64,000 bases of DNA, taken from Streptomyces sp. SID9727 (lineage in GTDB: Bacteria > Actinomycetota > Actinomycetes > Streptomycetales > Streptomycetaceae). This document shows positions 53,520 to 62,488 of the stretch, one piece after another (positions within the stretch are counted from its first letter, which is position 1; each line of letters starts with the position of its first letter). The DNA lies in the NCBI RefSeq assembly GCF_010550605.1, contig NZ_JAAGNI010000245.1, forward strand, positions 1 through 64,000, read 5' to 3'. The translations under genes and the position numbers were made by a program. Below the pieces are notes generated by a model, which did no database searches, was not told the DNA's origin, and saw only the letters and a program-made list of their open reading frames with translations.

Positions 53520-54383
53520 TCAGGTGGGGAATTCGCCGATCCAGGTGCGCTGGAGGAGGTGGTGGGGGAGGTAGTCGGATTCGATGTCGAGGGGGAAGTC
53601 GGCGTCGTGGGCGAGGCAGGCGATGGCGAGGGGGCCGAGGGCGACGCTGCCGTCGATGTCAGTGGTCCGGTCCTCGGTGAGGGTCCAGTACGCCTTGTGG
53701 AGTTTCAGCGCGTCGGCAAGGGCGGGAGTGAAGCCGTCTCGGTCTTGGCGGACGTAGTGGTAGAAGAGGTTGATGGGCGGGTAGAGGACGCCGTCCATCA
53801 GGTCTCGGGGGGCGATCCGTGCGACGGCCGGGTCGGATGCCTCGATGGTGGCGATCAGTTTGTCGGCGAGGCCGGGGCCACGGAGCCACCAGGTCTGAAG
53901 GGCGTCGACCCAGTGGTAGATGTACTCGTCGTACTGCCCCTGCGGCGACCGCAGCCGCTCCAGCGGGATTTCGCTGAGCAGGGTCATCCGTTCCTGGTCA
54001 CGGCAGATGACGGCCAGCCAGAAGGCGGACAGCCAGTTACCCGCGTTGGCCAGGACCATGGAGCCGGCGGCGGGGATGGTGCGCAGCTTCCGGTTGATCC
54101 GGCACTCGACGGTTCCTTCGTTCACCGCGCTTGCGGCGAACAGAGCTGAGCTGACCTGCATGGCGTTGACCGTGGCTTCCCACGTCTCCACCTTGGAGGC
54201 CCGCGGATCGATGGCACAGCGGGCACGGAACCCCAGAATGGAGGAACCGAACGTGAAATCGAGCAGGGCTGCTGACTCCTCCAAGTCGTTGATTTCCTCG
54301 ACCAGGCGCTCGCTCAGCCGGTTGGCCAGTGCCTCTGTGTCAGCCTCCCCCTGGAGGTCGTGGCGCGCAACAACTACCGTCAT
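53520..54383 (-). CDS. Imm49-family immunity protein for the adjacent toxin
   Basis: A 287-residue helical protein. Like its neighbour it has ANAGNWLSAFWLAVICRDQ early and GPLAIACLAHDADFPLDIESDYLPHHLL at the end. Its ATG overlaps the toxin stop (ATGA), the usual toxin-immunity coupling, so it should bind and block the nuclease-like C-terminus in the cytoplasm. Base composition is less GC-rich than the flanks. Confidence 0.78.
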   Translation of the reverse strand: MTVVVARHDLQGEADTEALANRLSERLVEEINDLEESAALLDFTFGSSILGFRARCAIDPRASKVETWEATVNAMQVSSALFAASAVNEGTVECRINRKLRTIPAAGSMVLANAGNWLSAFWLAVICRDQERMTLLSEIPLERLRSPQGQYDEYIYHWVDALQTWWLRGPGLADKLIATIEASDPAVARIAPRDLMDGVLYPPINLFYHYVRQDRDGFTPALADALKLHKAYWTLTEDRTTDIDGSVALGPLAIACLAHDADFPLDIESDYLPHHLLQRTWIGEFPT

Positions 54384-57058
54384 GAAAGAGTCCCCTTGCT
54401 GATGTCGAACCTTCGATACCGGTAGCCAGTGTACCGGCCCGAATTTCTCTCGCCCTTGACTACGACATATTCAAGGTCGCCGCTCTTCGCTGCTTTTCTG
54501 ATGGCGTCGAGCGCTACTGTCTCATTTCTCCTTTCCATTTGATTGAGGATGTCCTCGAAGTACTCCTTGCTTCCTTGGGAGACCTTCGATCCGTCTGGCA
54601 GCTTGCGCTGACCGAGTTCCGTACCGGTGCTGCTCTTCGCCTCGATGACGACCACGCGGCCGTCCTCGTGTACCCACACCTGGTCGAACTGGTCGTTTCC
54701 ATTCGCGGGACCGCGCAGTTCCTGCCGTTTGAAGTCCGGATAGCGTTCCGCTATGTAGTGATGCTCAGCTGCCGCCTCCCCGAACTCTTCAGCTGCTTCG
54801 CCCATGTCCCTGTGGGTTTGCTTGTAGAGGTCGGTCGACTCTCTCAGAAGCTGATCGGACTCAATATCTTTGTGCGTGTCGTGGAGGCTGCCGGCCTCTG
54901 CCTTCCACTTCTCCATGAGGTTGTCGAGCTGAATGGCGGCGAATCGCTTCTGGGCCGCGACATCAAGGATTCTGAGCCTTACGCGACTGGTGACCGTGTC
55001 CGCCCGTACGCGGATGTACTCGGGGTCGAGGAAGCGGGGCTTCGGCGGTGCGGGGGCGTCCTTGGCGCGGACCCACGGGCCGTTGTCCACCAGCTGTGTG
55101 AGCTGCGGAGGCGCGAATCCGCTCGCGTCGAGGACATCGGTGTCCCTGCGGGTGCCGTCCTTTCGGTAATAGTGCTCGCGGTACCCCGGCTCCTCGTTCG
55201 CCCGATAGACCTGGATCTCCTCGATCTGCTCCCGGGTCAGCGAACCCTGTTTGCCGTACGGGTTCGGGCCGTCGGCCATGAAAGCGGGACGCGGCACCGG
55301 TGGGCGCGCCGGTCCCGAGGTTCCGCCGGAGCCGGAGCCGGCGCCTCCGTGGCCGAGGGGAGGCGTACCGCCTGAGCCGGAACCGGCCGGATGCCGGGAC
55401 GGCCCCGGGCCGCCGCTGTCGACGGCGTGCCCTGCCCCGCCCGCATGGTGCGTCGCCGTGTCCGACGACCGTCCCGCCCCGGCCAGCGCCTCCTCCGGCG
55501 AGGCCGAAGCCCGCGCCCCCGCCCCCTCCTGCCGGGCCGCCGAGTTGTGCTGGAGGAGGGTGCCGTCCTCCGCGAGGACGTTGCCCGGGCGGTCCAGGTA
55601 GACCGTGTTGCCGTGCTTGTCCACGCCCGGGATCACGTCCTCCGGGAGGGCCGTCGTGCCCTCGGGGAGTTTCAACGCGCCCTCGGGTATGCGGAGGGCG
55701 CCCTCCGGGGGGTGTACGCCCTCCGGGAGGCGGACCACGCCGTCGCCCAGGTCCAGGGCTCCCGGGGGGATCTCCGCGCCGGCCGGGAGCTTGAAGGAGT
55801 TGGCCGGGACCTCGAACGCGGCCTCCGGGACCGCCGCGCCCTCCGGCAGGTGCAGGGTGCCGTCCTGGAGCTTGAACGCGCCCTCCGGGAGGGTGACCGT
55901 GCCCTCGGGGAAGGTGGGTATCTCGAGCTGCCCCAGGCCCTTGAGCGCCGCCAGGCCGTCGCCGATCTTCGTCAGGCCCATGCCCGCGCCCTTGAAGACG
56001 TACGTCATCGGGTCCACGACCCGGCCCACCTTGCCCACCGTGGACAGGGCCTTCGCCGCGACGGCCGCCTTTCCCGCACCGGAGGCCGCGCTGCCCGTAC
56101 CGCCGGTGAACACCGTCGTGACGACGTTGAACGACACCGCGCCCAGCGCCCGGGACGGGTTCTCGCTCCACTGGTCCCAGGCCAGGAGCGCCTTGCCGGT
56201 CTCCTTCATCGCCTTGCGGGAGTCCCGCAGATAGGCGGGGAGCTGGTCGTCCGGCAGCCCCCAGTACAGGCCGGCCAACGGGGTGGCGGAGATCACCACG
56301 CCTGTGGCGAGCTTCCCCAGGCCCGACCACGCCTGCTTGGCGGAGTCCCAGCCGTCGGTGCCGACCAGGGTGCCCAGGCCCTTGATCGTGCCCCAGACGC
56401 CGTCGACGAAGAACCCCTTGGCGAAGTCCCAAACGTGTTCGTGCAGTTGCCACCAGGGCTTGGACTCCTGGACCGGGTCGCCCCAGGGCAGGCCCTCGGC
56501 GTGCTTGAGGGTCTCGGCGTCGTAACCGTAGGTGCCCTTCTTGCCGGAGCCGTCGTCGGTCTTCAGCGCGGGCCCGCCGACCAGGGCGACGATCTTGTCG
56601 TGGCAGGTCCGCTCCACGGCCTGGAACGCCGCCCAGGTCTCGGCGATCTCGTCGTGGCGGCGGTTGTTCTCCTCGACCAGGTCCCCGTCCTCGCGCCACT
56701 TGTCGTCGTCCTTGATCCGGACGACGAAGGACTCGGCCTCGCGCTTGAGCTCCCTCAGCTTGTCGACCAGCGGGGCGGCGTCCGACGCGTACGTGGAGAG
56801 CGCGGCCGTGATCGTCTCCAGCTCCGACTTCAGGGAGGTCCCCCGGTCCGCGACCGGTTGCGTCGTCGCGAACAGCTGGTCGGCCTCCGGCGCCTTGTAG
56901 AACGCCTGGAGGCCGCCGAAGCTGCTGTGGACGTCACCGGCGGCGGTGGCGGTCGACGCCGCACTCTTCGTCAGCGTGGCCACGCTGGTGTCCAGCAGGG
57001 CGAGGTTGCCGGTGAAGACCGGTATGCCGGACGGGGTGACCGCCTCGTTCTCGCTCAC
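54380..57058 (-). CDS. Type VII-linked polymorphic toxin with C-terminal PD-(D/E)XK-like domain
   Basis: 892 residues. The N-terminal 150 are helical, WXG100/LXG-like. Residues about 215-360 hold hydrophobic, glycine-rich helices. Residues about 380-485 are a repeated LPEG[A/G] ladder of 8-16 residue steps. A Gly/Ser/Pro-rich linker (about 510-610) follows. The C-terminal domain ends in D792 (FDQVWVHEDGR) and E806-x-K808 (VIEAKSS), the metal-binding set of PD-(D/E)XK nucleases. The 3' 600 nt are less GC-rich than the 5' part. The immunity gene follows with a 4-nt overlap; ESAT-6-like genes lie upstream. Confidence 0.8.
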   Translation of the reverse strand: MSENEAVTPSGIPVFTGNLALLDTSVATLTKSAASTATAAGDVHSSFGGLQAFYKAPEADQLFATTQPVADRGTSLKSELETITAALSTYASDAAPLVDKLRELKREAESFVVRIKDDDKWREDGDLVEENNRRHDEIAETWAAFQAVERTCHDKIVALVGGPALKTDDGSGKKGTYGYDAETLKHAEGLPWGDPVQESKPWWQLHEHVWDFAKGFFVDGVWGTIKGLGTLVGTDGWDSAKQAWSGLGKLATGVVISATPLAGLYWGLPDDQLPAYLRDSRKAMKETGKALLAWDQWSENPSRALGAVSFNVVTTVFTGGTGSAASGAGKAAVAAKALSTVGKVGRVVDPMTYVFKGAGMGLTKIGDGLAALKGLGQLEIPTFPEGTVTLPEGAFKLQDGTLHLPEGAAVPEAAFEVPANSFKLPAGAEIPPGALDLGDGVVRLPEGVHPPEGALRIPEGALKLPEGTTALPEDVIPGVDKHGNTVYLDRPGNVLAEDGTLLQHNSAARQEGAGARASASPEEALAGAGRSSDTATHHAGGAGHAVDSGGPGPSRHPAGSGSGGTPPLGHGGAGSGSGGTSGPARPPVPRPAFMADGPNPYGKQGSLTREQIEEIQVYRANEEPGYREHYYRKDGTRRDTDVLDASGFAPPQLTQLVDNGPWVRAKDAPAPPKPRFLDPEYIRVRADTVTSRVRLRILDVAAQKRFAAIQLDNLMEKWKAEAGSLHDTHKDIESDQLLRESTDLYKQTHRDMGEAAEEFGEAAAEHHYIAERYPDFKRQELRGPANGNDQFDQVWVHEDGRVVVIEAKSSTGTELGQRKLPDGSKVSQGSKEYFEDILNQMERRNETVALDAIRKAAKSGDLEYVVVKGERNSGRYTGYRYRRFDISKGTLS

Positions 57059-57480
57059 TTGCCCGCCTGTATGTCCTTGAGCACGTCCAGGCGGACGGAC
57101 TTGGCGGCGTCCTGGGCCCGCTTGGCCGTGTCGAGGTCGCCCTCCACGTACTCGCTCGTCGCCGTCGCCGCGCCCACCACGGCGGCCTGGATGCGCTCCG
57201 CCATCGACTTCAGCTGCGGCTTCCGCTCGGTCACGTATGTACCGAGCGCCGCGGCGACCGGCCCCAGGGTGGGGTGGGAGAGGGGCTCCGCCCCCACCGC
57301 CACCGGCCCGGCCACCGGCAACGACGCCGCTGAGCCGGGGACCGCCGTGCCCGCGTGCGTCGCCGCCTCCGACATCGCGGTGACCAGGGCGTTCAACGCC
57401 TTCTCCAGGTCACCGGCGTGCGTGCCGACCTTCTTCAGCTGCCCCTGCACACCCTGCGGTCTGATGTCCCAAGCCGTCAC
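57055..57480 (-). CDS. Small helical protein of the type VII locus (DUF6507-like)
   Basis: A 141-residue helical protein beginning MTAWDIRPQGVQGQL and ending SVRLDVLKDIQAGK; its stop overlaps the toxin ATG by 4 nt. The layout (two long helices with a Pro/Ala break) matches small partners that flank LXG/WXG toxins and help load them on the secretion ATPase. It is inferred to be a chaperone or co-secreted partner. Confidence 0.65.
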   Translation of the reverse strand: MTAWDIRPQGVQGQLKKVGTHAGDLEKALNALVTAMSEAATHAGTAVPGSAASLPVAGPVAVGAEPLSHPTLGPVAAALGTYVTERKPQLKSMAERIQAAVVGAATATSEYVEGDLDTAKRAQDAAKSVRLDVLKDIQAGK

Positions 57481-57506
57481 CGGCCGCCCCCCCGGAGTCG
57501 TGAACG

Positions 57507-57827
57507 TCAGCCGATGTTGTCGACGGCTGCCTTCGCGCGGGCCAGGGTCTGGTGGGCCGTGCCGTCGTTCTTCTCCAGCGTGGAGCGGAGAAGGTGGATG
57601 ATGTTCTTGACCTCCTGGGAGGTCGCCTGCCAGCGGAGTTCCTTGCCGTGGTAGTCGTCCGCCACGCCGTCCGCCGTGAAGTCGGCCATCGCGGCCTTGA
57701 CCTGGCCGTCCCGGGCCGTGATGACCAGTTCGAGCTGAGCGATCACCGACTGAAGGCTGCCCTGCACCTCGGTCGATGCTCCGGTGTCGTACGACCGCCG
57801 GTCCGTGTTGCCGCCGTGTCCTGCCAT
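57507..57827 (-). CDS. ESAT-6-like protein (Esx, second member)
   Basis: A 106-residue helical-hairpin protein. Two helices (about 20-50 and 63-100) are joined by FTADGVADDYHGKELRW; the W-x-G is replaced by a related turn. Members of this family are secreted as dimers by type VII systems. It lies 26 nt upstream of the DUF6507-like gene. Confidence 0.72.
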   Translation of the reverse strand: MAGHGGNTDRRSYDTGASTEVQGSLQSVIAQLELVITARDGQVKAAMADFTADGVADDYHGKELRWQATSQEVKNIIHLLRSTLEKNDGTAHQTLARAKAAVDNIG

Positions 57828-57886
57828 AACTCTTGTCTCCCCGTCAGGATGTGTACGGATGCGTCGAAAGTGCCGGTCGTGCCGGC

Positions 57887-58219
57887 TCAGCGGCCGCCGA
57901 AGCGGGCCGCGTCGAAGTTGGCCGAAGCCATCTGTGTACGCGCGTTCTCGCCCTGTTCCTGCTCGCCCGAGCCGAACGCCGCGTCCATGCCCTGCTGACC
58001 GCCCAGAATGCCGGAGAGCGAGGCGTTCAGCGCCGCGGTGATCTCGTCGGAGCGGTTCTTGAAGTCGTCGAACGCGACCTTGCCCGCGCCGTTGAACTTG
58101 CCCTCCAGCGGCTCCGCCGCGGCGATCAACTGCCGGATCAGCGTGCCCAGGTCGGTGCTGGACCCCTGCGAGTTCTTGAGCAGCGTCGACAGGACCGTGG
58201 ACCCCATGTCGAACTTCAT
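57887..58219 (-). CDS. ESAT-6/WXG100-like protein (Esx, first member)
   Basis: A 110-residue helical protein. Start ATG 58219 (MKFDMGSTVLSTLL) is chosen for its GGGGGAAG upstream. The two helices meet at EGKFNGAGKVAFDDF, the place of the WXG turn. With the neighbouring Esx protein it should form the secreted heterodimer. It lies 59 nt upstream of the second Esx gene. Confidence 0.75.
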   Translation of the reverse strand: MKFDMGSTVLSTLLKNSQGSSTDLGTLIRQLIAAAEPLEGKFNGAGKVAFDDFKNRSDEITAALNASLSGILGGQQGMDAAFGSGEQEQGENARTQMASANFDAARFGGR

Positions 58220-58380
58220 CGGCTTCCCCCTATGCGTCGAAACCCTGAACGGATGTATCCGTCCCAGCATTATGCCTATCAATCAGCGCGTCGCTACTGC
58301 AATCTGCACTCGGCCACATCGCCGCGGTGACGGGGCGTGTGGACCGCCGCCCCGTCGGCCGCGCTTTGCGAAGCGGTACG

Positions 58381-61300
58381 TCAGTGCGGTACGTACACCG
58401 TCTGCGTCAGCCGGTTCGGGCGCCCCCGCTGGATGAAGACCCCACGCCCCGCCGCCTGTTGGGAGGCGTACACACCGGGGAAGAGCTGGCCCTCGCTGCG
58501 GTCGCCGGACATCACCAGCGCCGAGGCCCCCGACTCCCGCAGGCCCTGCACCACCGGCTCGTACATCCCGCGCGCCGCCCCCGCCACGCGCCGCGACAGG
58601 ACGAAGTGCAGGCCGATGTCCACGGCGGAGGGGATGTACGGGAGGAACGCGGCCAGCGGCGACTGGCCCGCCGTCGTCAGCACGTCGTAGTCGTCCACCA
58701 GGACCACGATGCGCGGGCCCTGGCCCCAGCTTCCCGGCTCCAGGTCCTCCAGGCGGGCGTTCTCGTCCGGCAGCCGCTTCTCCAGCTCGGCGGCGATCGC
58801 GGCCGACAGGCCCGCGCAGAGCTTGGGGTTGTACGCGTAACCGCCGTTCAGCTCCTCCGGGACCACCCCGCGCAGCGAGCGCCGGGGGTCCATCACCGCG
58901 AAGACGAGGTCGTCCTCGCCGTAGCGGTCGGCGAGCCCCTGGGCGACCGCGCGCAGCAGGTTCGTCTTGCCGCACTCGCTGTCCCCGAGCACCAGCAGGT
59001 GCTGGTCGTGGCCGAACAGGTCGAGGAGCACGGGCGCCAGGGCCGACTGGTCGAGGCCGAGCGGCACCCGCTCCGGCTCCGCCGCCCGGCCGGGCAGCAG
59101 GGACGGTTCGAGGACGTGCGGCAGCACCCGCACCGGCTGGGCGACCTCGCCGTGCCAGGTGGCCCGGACCGTGCGCGCGGCGCGCTCCAGGACCGCTCCC
59201 AGGTCCGCGGTCTCCGCCACCCCGTCCGTGCGGGGCAGGGCGACCTGGGCGAAGAGCTTCCCGTCGGTGAGGACGCGGCCCGGCTCGTCGGGGGAGAGGG
59301 TCTCGGCGAGCTTGCGGTCGATGCTCGACTCGCCCGGGTCGTTGAGCCGCAGCTCCACACGGGTGCCGAAGTTGGACTGGATCGCGATGCGCACGTCGTT
59401 CCACCGGAGCATCCCGGCGACGACGTGGATGCCGTAGCCGCCACCCCGCTTGAGGATGTCCGCGACCGCGTCGTCCAGCTCGTCGAAGTCGTCGCGCAGC
59501 GCGCCGAACCCGTCGATGACGAGGACGATCTCGGCGGACGCCAGCTGCGGCAGGCGGCCCGCCGCGTGCAGGGCGCGCAGCTGCTCGACCGAGTCGATGC
59601 CGTGCTCGCGGAACAGGTCCTCGCGCAGGGTGAGCATCGCGCGCACCTCCTCGACCGTGCGCGCGGCCCGCTCCCGGTCGGCGCGGCCGGCGACGCCGCC
59701 GACGTGCGGCAGCCCGGCGAGGGCCTGGAGGCCGCCGCCGACCAGGTCGAGGCCGTAGACGCCGACCTCCTGCGGGGTGTGGGTGAGGGCCAGCGAGAGG
59801 ACCAGGGTGCGCAGCAGCGTCGTCTTGCCGGACTGCGGGCCGCCGATGACCGCCGCGTGCCCGCCGGCCACCGTGAGGTCCAGGAGCCACTGCCCCTGCC
59901 ACTGCTTGGCCGGGTCGTCCAGCAGCCCGAGCGGCACCAGGAGCGGGCCGCGCTGCCGGGTGCCCGGCCTGCCCGTGTCCGGGCGCATCCCGGTCAGCCG
60001 CATCCCGCGCGGCCCCGCGTCCAGCGGTCCGGCGACGGCGTCGAGGGTGACCGCCGTGGGCAGCGGGGGCAGCCAGATGCTGCGCACCCCGGGCGCCGCG
60101 CCGGTCAGCTGGTCCACCATCACCGCGAGTTCGGTCGGCCCGGTCTCGCGGCGGCGGGCCGACGGCTCGCGGTCCTGCGGGCCGCTCTCCGGCCCGGCGA
60201 GGGTGTTGTACGCCTCGTAGGGGAGGGCGAGGGGTCCGGTCTCCTCCTCGTCCGCGGTCCGGACGGGCCCCCGGTACGCGCCGGAGACGTAACCCGCCTT
60301 GAAGCGCGTGTAGTGGCTGGTGTCCACCTTGAGGAAGCCGAAGCCGGGCAGCGGCGGGAGGTGGAAGGCGTCCGTGGTGTCCAGGACCATCCGCGACTCG
60401 TCGGCGGAGAAGGTGCGCAGACCGAGCCGGTACGAGAGGTAGGTCTCCAGGCCCTTGAGCTTGCCGCTCTCGATGCGCTGGCTGGACAGCAGCAGGTGCA
60501 CCCCGATGGAGCGGCCGATCCGGCCGATGGAGAGGAACAGGTCGATGAAGTCCGGCTTGGCGGTGAGCAGTTCGCCGAACTCGTCGATCACCACGAACAG
60601 GTGCGGCAGCGGCTCCAGGTCCGGCCGCTTCCGCGCGCGCAGCGCGGCGTAGTCCCCGATGTCGGCGACGTTGCCCGCGTCCTTCAGGGCCTGCTGGCGG
60701 CGTTTGACCTCGCCGGCGAGCGAGGAGTGGACGCGCTCGACCAGACCCGCCTGGTTCTCCAGGTTGGTGATGACCCCCGCCACGTGCGGCAGGTCCGCGA
60801 ACGGGGCGAAGGTGGCACCGCCCTTGTAGTCGACCAGGACGAGTGCCAGGTCCTCCGGCGGATGCGTGGCCGCCAGGCCGAGGACCAGGGTGCGCAGCAG
60901 CTCCGACTTGCCGGAGCCCGTCGCGCCCACGCACAGCCCGTGCGGGCCCATGCCCAGCTCGGAGGACTCCTTGAGGTCCAGGAGCACCGGCTCGTGCCCG
61001 TCGCTGATCCCGATCGGCACCCGCAGGAAGGCCCGTTCGCCGCGCGGCGCCCACAGCCGGTCCAGGTCCAGCGCCGCCACGTCCTGGATGCCCAGCATCG
61101 CGGCGAACTCGACCGGACCGGCCAGCGGCGCGTCGGCCAGGGACTCGGCGGACAGCCGCAGCGGCGCGATCATCCGGGCCAGGCCCTCCGCGAAGTCCAC
61201 CCCGACCTCGTCCACCGTGCCGTGCGACTCGACGGTCTCCGCCGCACGCAGGTCCTCCACGAGCACGTCCGTGCCGTCCACGGTGAGGCGCACGTTGACG

Positions 61301-62391
61301 TGGTCCGGTTCCTGGACCCGCCGGCCGAGCAGGTGCACCACCGTCACGCCCATCTCGCGCAGCCCGACCGCGTCGTCGGGGCGCGGCAGGTCCACGGCGT
61401 CCTCGCCGTGCCCGTCGACCACCACGAGCAGCCGGGAGTTCATCGCGAGCGCGTCCCGCCCGGCCAGGCCCCGGCGCACCTCCGCCGCGTACGAGGCGCG
61501 CCGGCGCAGCTCGGGCCCGAGGAGCCGGGCCAGCCGCTCGGCGGAGGGGGCGATGCGGCGGGCGGCGACCGGGCCGTCGGACTGCTCGGGGTCGAGCAGG
61601 TGCGGCAGCCACTTGGCCCATTCCCAGTCGGCCATGCGCTCACCGGAGGCGGCGACCGCGATCGCCACGTCGTCCGGCGCGTGCAGGGCCGCCACCTGGA
61701 CGAGCAGGGCGCGCACGACCCGCAGGCCGTCCTCGCGGGGGCCGACCACGCTGACGTTCCCGGCCCGGTCCAGCGGGACGGTCAGGGGGAGTTCGGTGCC
61801 GTTGCGGAACCGCTGCACCACGGCCGACGCCTCGTTGAGCATGAACTGGTCGGGCGGGGTGAGGACGGACGAGCCCTGCTCGCCGATCCGGAGGTCCCGC
61901 AGCGGCATCTCGCCCGTGCCGGCCCGTATCCGCAGGAAGTCGTCGTCGGCCCTGCGCCGCTCCCAGAGCCGGGCCGGGTCGCGCACGATGTCGTAGAGGG
62001 CGTACGGGGACGGGTTCAGCACGTCCGCCTGCTCGCGCCGGGCCCGCTCCTCCGCCGACAACTCCTCGCGCAGGTCCTCCACATAGGCGAGATACGCCTC
62101 GCGCTGGGTGCGCCGGGTCCGCTGCGCCTTGCCGCGCTGGGAGAGCAGCAGCACCGCCGAGCCGATGACCGTGACGACGAGGATGATCGCGCCCAGCCCG
62201 GCGAACTGGCTGTTGCGGACCACCGTCATCATCACCACGGACGACATGACCCCGGCGACCGGCAGCAGCGACATCGCGATGTTCCCGGACTTGCCCTCGG
62301 GCAGGTTGGGCGGCGCCTCGATGGTGCGCGGTTCGGAACCGGCCGGCGGGCGCGTCGTGCGGGCGGGGCGGTGGATCAGGCGGGTGCTCAT
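58381..62391 (-). CDS. eccC: Type VII secretion FtsK/SpoIIIE-type ATPase EccC (fused EccCa-EccCb)
   Basis: A 1336-residue membrane-bound motor that recognises substrates and drives secretion. Two transmembrane helices lie at about residues 35-85. Three ATPase domains follow, each with a P-loop: GATGSGKSELLR near 487, GGPQSGKTTLLR near 854 and GDSECGKTNLLR near 1143. The first has a DEAD-like FVVIDEFGELL. Start ATG 62391 is chosen; an upstream in-frame ATG lacks a ribosome site. It is the central gene of the locus. Confidence 0.92.
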   Translation of the reverse strand: MSTRLIHRPARTTRPPAGSEPRTIEAPPNLPEGKSGNIAMSLLPVAGVMSSVVMMTVVRNSQFAGLGAIILVVTVIGSAVLLLSQRGKAQRTRRTQREAYLAYVEDLREELSAEERARREQADVLNPSPYALYDIVRDPARLWERRRADDDFLRIRAGTGEMPLRDLRIGEQGSSVLTPPDQFMLNEASAVVQRFRNGTELPLTVPLDRAGNVSVVGPREDGLRVVRALLVQVAALHAPDDVAIAVAASGERMADWEWAKWLPHLLDPEQSDGPVAARRIAPSAERLARLLGPELRRRASYAAEVRRGLAGRDALAMNSRLLVVVDGHGEDAVDLPRPDDAVGLREMGVTVVHLLGRRVQEPDHVNVRLTVDGTDVLVEDLRAAETVESHGTVDEVGVDFAEGLARMIAPLRLSAESLADAPLAGPVEFAAMLGIQDVAALDLDRLWAPRGERAFLRVPIGISDGHEPVLLDLKESSELGMGPHGLCVGATGSGKSELLRTLVLGLAATHPPEDLALVLVDYKGGATFAPFADLPHVAGVITNLENQAGLVERVHSSLAGEVKRRQQALKDAGNVADIGDYAALRARKRPDLEPLPHLFVVIDEFGELLTAKPDFIDLFLSIGRIGRSIGVHLLLSSQRIESGKLKGLETYLSYRLGLRTFSADESRMVLDTTDAFHLPPLPGFGFLKVDTSHYTRFKAGYVSGAYRGPVRTADEEETGPLALPYEAYNTLAGPESGPQDREPSARRRETGPTELAVMVDQLTGAAPGVRSIWLPPLPTAVTLDAVAGPLDAGPRGMRLTGMRPDTGRPGTRQRGPLLVPLGLLDDPAKQWQGQWLLDLTVAGGHAAVIGGPQSGKTTLLRTLVLSLALTHTPQEVGVYGLDLVGGGLQALAGLPHVGGVAGRADRERAARTVEEVRAMLTLREDLFREHGIDSVEQLRALHAAGRLPQLASAEIVLVIDGFGALRDDFDELDDAVADILKRGGGYGIHVVAGMLRWNDVRIAIQSNFGTRVELRLNDPGESSIDRKLAETLSPDEPGRVLTDGKLFAQVALPRTDGVAETADLGAVLERAARTVRATWHGEVAQPVRVLPHVLEPSLLPGRAAEPERVPLGLDQSALAPVLLDLFGHDQHLLVLGDSECGKTNLLRAVAQGLADRYGEDDLVFAVMDPRRSLRGVVPEELNGGYAYNPKLCAGLSAAIAAELEKRLPDENARLEDLEPGSWGQGPRIVVLVDDYDVLTTAGQSPLAAFLPYIPSAVDIGLHFVLSRRVAGAARGMYEPVVQGLRESGASALVMSGDRSEGQLFPGVYASQQAAGRGVFIQRGRPNRLTQTVYVPH

Positions 62392-62488
62392 CGGTTCCGT
62401 CCGGGGATCTCGGCCGGGTGGGCGCAGGGGTACGGGCACGGTGTCGCGCGGCGCACGGGAGGGGCGGGGCAGGCCCTCGGCACCGGGC

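Noticed and set aside
58283..61621. A 1112-residue frame on the same strand as eccC
   Set aside because: It is an alternative frame of eccC with low-complexity composition; the eccC frame has three P-loops and transmembrane helices.
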